Part shown: one piece after another, positions 6,553 through 9,540 of the stretch
Numbering within the stretch: position 1 is the first letter of the stretch
Layout of the letters: every line of letters begins with the position of its first letter
NCBI GenBank assembly: GCA_943328885.2
Contig: CALQBT020000066.1
Location: forward strand, 1 to 9,540
DNA length: 9,540 nucleotides
Origin: Bordetella parapertussis
GTDB lineage: Bacteria > Pseudomonadota > Gammaproteobacteria > Burkholderiales > Burkholderiaceae_C
Direction: 5' to 3'
Made by a program: the position numbers and the translations under genes
The notes under the pieces: model-generated
What the model was told of the DNA's origin: nothing
What the model saw: only the letters and a program-made list of their open reading frames with translations
Database searches by the model: none

Positions 6553-7560
6553 ATGAACATCATCATCCTCGACGACTATCAGGACGCGGTGCGCAAGCTG
6601 CACTGCGCAGCACGGCTGGAGCGCTACAACGCCAAGGTCTTCACCAACACCGTCAAGGGCATCGGGCAACTGGCGGTCCGGCTGCGTGACGCCGAAGTGC
6701 TGGTGCTGATCCGTGAGCGCACCCATTTCCCACGCCAGCTGCTGGAAAAGCTCCCCAAGCTGCGGTTGATCGCGCAGACCGGCAAGGTCGGTTCGCACAT
6801 CGACCTGGAGACCTGCACCAGGCTGGGCATCGCGGTGGCCGACGGCACCGGATCACCGGTGGCCGCGGCCGAGCTGACCTGGGCCTTGGTCATGGCCGCG
6901 ATGCGCAGGCTGCCGCAATACATCGGCAACCTCAAGCACGGCGCCTGGCAGCAAAGTGGTCTGAAGACGGCGTCGATGCCACCCAATTTCGGCCTCGGCA
7001 TGCTGCTCAGGGGCCGCAGCCTGGGGGTCTGGGGTTACGGCAAGATCGGCCAGCTCGTCGCCGGTTACGGCCGCGCATTCGGCATGCAAGTGCAGGTCTG
7101 GGGCAGCGCCAGCTCGCGCGCCCGGGCGCTGGCCGACGGCTACCAAGCCGCCGCCAGCCGAGAGTCATTCTTCGAGGACTGCGACGTGCTGTCGCTACAC
7201 CTGCGGCTCAACGATGCAACGCGGTCGATCGTCGGACTCGAAGATCTGGCGCGGATGAAACCCACGGCGCTGTTCGTCAACACCTCGCGTGCCGAACTGG
7301 TCAGTGACAACGCGCTGATCTCGGCGCTCAACAAGGGCCGGCCCGGCCTGGCAGCTGTCGATGTGTTCGAGACCGAGCCCATTTTGCAAGGCCACCCCTT
7401 GCTGCGGATGGAAAACGCGATCTGCACACCGCATATCGGCTATGTAGAGCAAGACAGCTACGAGCTGTATTTCGGCTCGGCATTCGACAACGTCATCAAT
7501 TTCATCAGCAACGAGCCCAGCAACATCGTCAACCCAGAAGCGCTCAAGGTGATCCGTTGA
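6553..7560 (+). CDS. D-isomer-specific 2-hydroxyacid dehydrogenase
   Basis: It should interconvert a 2-keto acid and a D-2-hydroxy acid with a nicotinamide cofactor in the cytoplasm. The 335 residues follow the family plan: an N-terminal half of the catalytic domain, a Rossmann domain with GVWGYGKIG (158-166), then catalytic Arg246 in NTSRAELV, Glu275 in DVFETEP and His294 in CTPHIGY. At the end of the second Rossmann strand, where NAD-dependent members have Asp, it has WGSASSRAR (183-191), which suggests NADP preference (inference). The ATG lacks a recognisable Shine-Dalgarno sequence. Its stop overlaps the start of the first chromate transporter gene, making it the head of a four-gene run. 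The substrate (glyoxylate, hydroxypyruvate, phosphoglycerate or another) cannot be fixed. Confidence 0.93.
   Translation: MNIIILDDYQDAVRKLHCAARLERYNAKVFTNTVKGIGQLAVRLRDAEVLVLIRERTHFPRQLLEKLPKLRLIAQTGKVGSHIDLETCTRLGIAVADGTGSPVAAAELTWALVMAAMRRLPQYIGNLKHGAWQQSGLKTASMPPNFGLGMLLRGRSLGVWGYGKIGQLVAGYGRAFGMQVQVWGSASSRARALADGYQAAASRESFFEDCDVLSLHLRLNDATRSIVGLEDLARMKPTALFVNTSRAELVSDNALISALNKGRPGLAAVDVFETEPILQGHPLLRMENAICTPHIGYVEQDSYELYFGSAFDNVINFISNEPSNIVNPEALKVIR
7546..7552 (+). promoter_or_regulatory. Ribosome-binding site that supports a TTG start
   Basis: AAGGTGA lies within the last codons of the dehydrogenase gene and ends 4 bases before the TTG at 7557. It is the best Shine-Dalgarno match near the first chromate transporter gene and favours TTG over the in-frame ATG at 7611, which has none. 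Confidence 0.5.
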
Positions 7561-8186
7561 GCCTGCCGGCAGCGCTGGGGGCGCTTGATGCCGGTGGCCT
7601 GCGCCAGCCTATGTCCTGCGTCGAGCTGTTCAAGGTCTTCAACCGCATGGCTTTGCAGGGTTTCGGCGGCGTGCTGCCGGTGGCCCACCGCGAACTGGTC
7701 GAGCGCCAGCGTTGGCTCAATGCGCAGCAGTTCGTCGAATTGCTCACCATCAGCCAGGTGCTGCCCGGGCCCAACATCGTCAACTTTGCGATCCTCTTCG
7801 GCGACCGGTACTTTGGCTGGCGCGGCGCTGTGGCCGCCAGCGCCGGATTGCTGGTCCTGCCCATGCTGATCGTGCTCGCGCTGGCCATGGCGTACCAGCG
7901 CTTTGCCAACCAGCCCTTCGTGGCGGGCGCACTGCGCGGCATGGGCGCAGTGGCCGCCGGCATGATCATCGCCACGGCGGTCAAGCTGGCCCGAACGCTC
8001 AAGAGCAACCCTCTGGGCCTGCCCGCCAGCGGCGTGCTGGGCGCGGCCACGCTGGTGATGGTGGGCTTGCTGCGCTGGCCGATGGTGTGGGTGGTACTCG
8101 GTCTGGGCGGGATGGGCATGACGCTGGCTGCCAGGCGGCTCGGTGCCCGGCCAAACCCGGCACCCGGCCTGGGCCCGAACCCGTGA
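7557..8186 (+). CDS. Chromate transporter family protein, single CHR domain (first of pair)
   Basis: A membrane protein of the CHR superfamily, whose studied members export chromate. It has one CHR domain: GFGG at residues 35-38, AHRELVERQRWLNAQQFVE just after, and QVLPGPN at 67-73, followed by hydrophobic segments near 76-82, 93-112, 122-144 and 160-192. Its 209 residues match a short-chain CHR protein, about half of a classical two-domain ChrA. The start is uncertain: TTG at 7557 overlaps the dehydrogenase stop as TTGA and has a good ribosome site, while ATG at 7611 gives 191 residues beginning MSCVELFKVF, close to the usual domain start. The next gene, a second CHR domain, overlaps its end by GTGA, so the two probably form one heterodimeric transporter. 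The true anion may be sulfate-like rather than chromate. Confidence 0.88.
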   Translation: MSLPAALGALDAGGLRQPMSCVELFKVFNRMALQGFGGVLPVAHRELVERQRWLNAQQFVELLTISQVLPGPNIVNFAILFGDRYFGWRGAVAASAGLLVLPMLIVLALAMAYQRFANQPFVAGALRGMGAVAAGMIIATAVKLARTLKSNPLGLPASGVLGAATLVMVGLLRWPMVWVVLGLGGMGMTLAARRLGARPNPAPGLGPNP

Positions 8187-8737
8187 GCACCTGGTTCGGC
8201 CTGCATGGACTGGCCTGGGCCGATCTGCTGGCACTGTGGCTGCACTTCATGCTGCTGTCGATGCTGGCCGTTGGTGGCGCGATCACGACCGCGCCCGACA
8301 TGCAGCGCTATCTGGTGACCGATCAGGGCTGGATGAGCGATACACAGTTCACCACCGGTGTGGCGATCGCCCAGGCTGCGCCAGGGCCCAACATCCTGTT
8401 CGTCGCGGTGATGGGCTGGCAGGTGGCAGGTGCCGCCGGCTTGATCGCCACCATGGCCGGCATCTTGGGACCGTCGTCCATTGTTGCCCTGCTGGTCGGA
8501 CGCTACCGCCAGCGCCGCGCCGAGTCGCTGCTGCTGCGGGCCTTCACGGCCGGGCTGGCACCGCTGACCTTGGGGCTGTTGCTGTCGACAGGCTGGATCC
8601 TCATCGCACCGGTGCGCCAGCACGGCGTGGCCCTGCTGCTGGTGGCGGCCACCGTCGCGCTGTCGGTGCGCAGCAAGATCAGCCCGATGTGCTTGATTGC
8701 CGCAGGCGCGGTGGTGGGCGGGCTGGGCCTGCACTGA
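8183..8737 (+). CDS. Chromate transporter family protein, single CHR domain (second of pair)
   Basis: The second half-size CHR protein, 184 residues. Its GTG start overlaps the preceding TGA stop (GTGA at 8183-8186), a sign of translational coupling; no in-frame ATG lies earlier in this reading frame after the preceding stop. Family motifs are clear: LAVGGAITTAPDMQRYLV (28-45), GWMSDTQF (49-56), AQAAPGPN (63-70), then GLIATMAGILGPSS. Hydrophobic segments follow at about 124-143 and 148-182. With its partner it would reconstitute the two homologous halves of a ChrA transporter, as known for short-chain CHR pairs such as Bacillus YwrA/YwrB. The central motif differs from the first copy (AAPGPN against VLPGPN), so the copies are diverged and not a recent duplication. 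The LysE-type gene starts 14 bases after its stop. Confidence 0.87.
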   Translation: MSTWFGLHGLAWADLLALWLHFMLLSMLAVGGAITTAPDMQRYLVTDQGWMSDTQFTTGVAIAQAAPGPNILFVAVMGWQVAGAAGLIATMAGILGPSSIVALLVGRYRQRRAESLLLRAFTAGLAPLTLGLLLSTGWILIAPVRQHGVALLLVAATVALSVRSKISPMCLIAAGAVVGGLGLH

Positions 8738-8751
8738 TCCAGGCGCAACAG

Positions 8752-9411
8752 GTGCTGGAAGCCGTCCACCAATGGCCGCTGTTCATCAGCGCCGGCCTGC
8801 TGCTCAACCTCACGCCAGGTGCCGACATGGCGCTGGTCGCCCGCAACGCAGCAGGCCAGGGATTCAAAGCCGGCGCGGCGGCAGCGCTGGGCGTCGGCGC
8901 GGGCTGCTGGGTGCACATTGCCGCCGCCGCGCTGGGACTGTCTGCGCTGTTGGCGGGATCCCCCGATGGCATCGCGCTGCTGCGCTGGGCCGGCGCGGCC
9001 TATCTGATCTGGTTGGGCTGGAGTCTGCTGCGCCACCCTGCCCCCAGCTTTCAAAATTCACAGGCTGATCGCGCTGATGCAACACCAGGTACTTGGCGGC
9101 GCGCGTTCACGCAGGGTTTTCTGACCAACGCGCTCAACCCCAAGGTCGCGCTGTTCTTCCTGGCCTTCGTGCCGCAGTTCATCCGGCCAGACGCGTCCGA
9201 GCGCATGCCGGCCTTCATCGCGCTGGGCGCGGTGTTTGTGGTCAACGCCACCCTGGTCAACCTCGGCCTGGCCTGGGGGGTGGCCGCGCTGCGACATGGT
9301 CTGCAACAGCGACCCGCTCAGCGGGCCGCCAGCCTGTGGCTCAACCGCGGTACGGGTGCGCTGTTCGTGGTGCTGGGGCTGCGGCTGGCCTGGGGTGACG
9401 TCGGGCACTGA
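8752..9411 (+). CDS. LysE/RhtB family exporter
   Basis: An inner-membrane exporter of amino acids or related metabolites, 219 residues, about the family norm with around six membrane segments. The signature is LLLNLTPGADM at residues 16-26, where most relatives have PGPD; the usual second Pro is Ala here. Later blocks also fit: AYLIWLGWSLLR (83-94), the polar loop 95-115, FTQGFLTNALNPKVALFFLAFVPQF (119-143) and a hydrophobic C-terminus. I chose the GTG at 8752 because AGG at 8741-8743 is 8 bases upstream and the product then begins like relatives (MLEAVHQWPLFISAG); the frame continues upstream only in antisense of chrA-like coding. It closes the four-gene run, 14 bases after the second chromate transporter. 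The exported compound is unknown. Confidence 0.88.
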   Translation: MLEAVHQWPLFISAGLLLNLTPGADMALVARNAAGQGFKAGAAAALGVGAGCWVHIAAAALGLSALLAGSPDGIALLRWAGAAYLIWLGWSLLRHPAPSFQNSQADRADATPGTWRRAFTQGFLTNALNPKVALFFLAFVPQFIRPDASERMPAFIALGAVFVVNATLVNLGLAWGVAALRHGLQQRPAQRAASLWLNRGTGALFVVLGLRLAWGDVGH

Positions 9412-9420
9412 GCGCCCCAA

Positions 9421-9438
9421 GGCCGGCCGAAGCCGGCC
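9421..9438. terminator. GC-rich hairpin after the four-gene run
   Basis: GGCCGGC at 9421-9427 and GCCGGCC at 9432-9438 form a perfect 7-base stem with a CGAA tetraloop, 9 bases after the LysE-type stop. No T-run follows, so it may stabilise the transcript end rather than terminate alone. Confidence 0.45.
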
Positions 9439-9453
9439 GCCCCCCGTGGGAAT

Positions 9454-9483
9454 CAAGCAAAGTGGCAAAGCCACATTTGCTTG
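9454..9483. terminator. Long near-perfect hairpin, candidate bidirectional terminator
   Basis: CAAGCAAAGTGGC at 9454-9466 pairs with 9470-9483 across an AAA loop, giving 13 base pairs with one bulged A at 9475. The outer half is AT-rich, so both strands have A or T next to the stem as in two-way terminators. It lies between the plus-strand run and a possible minus-strand gene ending at 9497. Confidence 0.55.
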
Positions 9484-9496
9484 AGTCTCGAAGTCC

Positions 9497-9540
9497 CTAG
9501 CGCGCACCGCGACCAGACGAGCGCCGGTAGACCAGCAAGC
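9497..9540 (-). CDS. Possible 3' end of a minus-strand gene, partial
   Basis: On the minus strand one frame runs in from the right edge and ends LLVYRRSSGRGAR at a TAG (9499-9497). The short hydrophobic stretch followed by an Arg-rich tail resembles the cytoplasmic end of a membrane anchor. Its stop lies 14 bases from the strong hairpin, as expected for a gene convergent with the LysE run. Only 13 residues are visible, so product and even coding status are uncertain. Confidence 0.25.
   Translation of the reverse strand, partial: LLVYRRSSGRGAR

Noticed and set aside
6457..6798. Upstream extension of the DUF1993 frame giving a 287-residue protein
   Set aside because: The extra 114 residues are antisense to the dehydrogenase N-terminus and do not resemble the family; MTTTKPF at 6456 is the natural start.
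7544..8734. 396-codon minus-strand open frame opposite the chromate transporter genes
   Set aside because: The plus strand carries two CHR proteins with intact motifs and coupled starts; the antisense product is Gln/His/Arg-rich and unrecognisable.
7557..8737. A two-domain chrA broken by a frameshift
   Set aside because: Both halves have complete CHR motifs, the junction is a GTGA stop-start overlap, and short-chain CHR pairs are a known arrangement, so two real genes are more likely than a pseudogene.
9058..9507. 149-codon minus-strand frame spanning the hairpins and the end of the LysE-type gene
   Set aside because: It crosses both hairpins and is antisense to conserved LysE residues; no family resemblance.

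Overview
The window is a GC-rich, densely coded stretch of bacterial chromosome. A LexA whose recognition helix matches the enterobacterial type, near-consensus CTGT-N8-ACAG operators, a Cdd1-type helix-hairpin-helix protein and the codon bias point to a betaproteobacterium, probably Burkholderiales (Comamonadaceae or the Leptothrix/Ideonella side). This placement is an inference from protein style; no rRNA or marker gene settles it. There are no tRNAs, insertion sequences, phage genes, toxin-antitoxin pairs or CRISPR arrays, and no gene-free stretch longer than 300 bases.

Layout. (1) 1-1263, minus: a family-5 peptide-type ABC transporter substrate-binding protein, cut by the left edge, with a near-consensus sigma-54 promoter about 95 bases upstream. 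(2) 1432-2367, minus: a cytoplasmic type II-like L-asparaginase. (3) 2368-2418: a short divergent control region with two LexA boxes. (4) 2419-3428, plus: lexA followed after 2 bases by a small helix-hairpin-helix (Cdd1 family) protein. (5) 3449-5890, minus: a membrane-anchored penicillin acylase family Ntn-hydrolase, preceded on the same strand by a DUF1993 protein (5935-6456). (6) 6553-9411, plus: a four-gene run of a D-2-hydroxyacid dehydrogenase, two single-domain chromate transporters and a LysE/RhtB exporter, with overlapping or nearly touching ends. (7) 9412-9540: two hairpins, then possibly the 3' end of a minus-strand gene.

How the genes may work together. The lexA unit is a self-repressed SOS operon whose operators also lie only 12 bases from the asparaginase start codon, so asparaginase may be drawn into SOS control. 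The sigma-54 element fits nitrogen-regulated uptake of peptides or related compounds, next to an ammonia-releasing enzyme. The dehydrogenase-chrA-chrA-lysE run looks translationally coupled, with two short CHR proteins probably forming one heterodimeric transporter. Apart from these regulatory details the region looks like ordinary core/accessory chromosome, and I do not see convincing evidence of a wholly new system.
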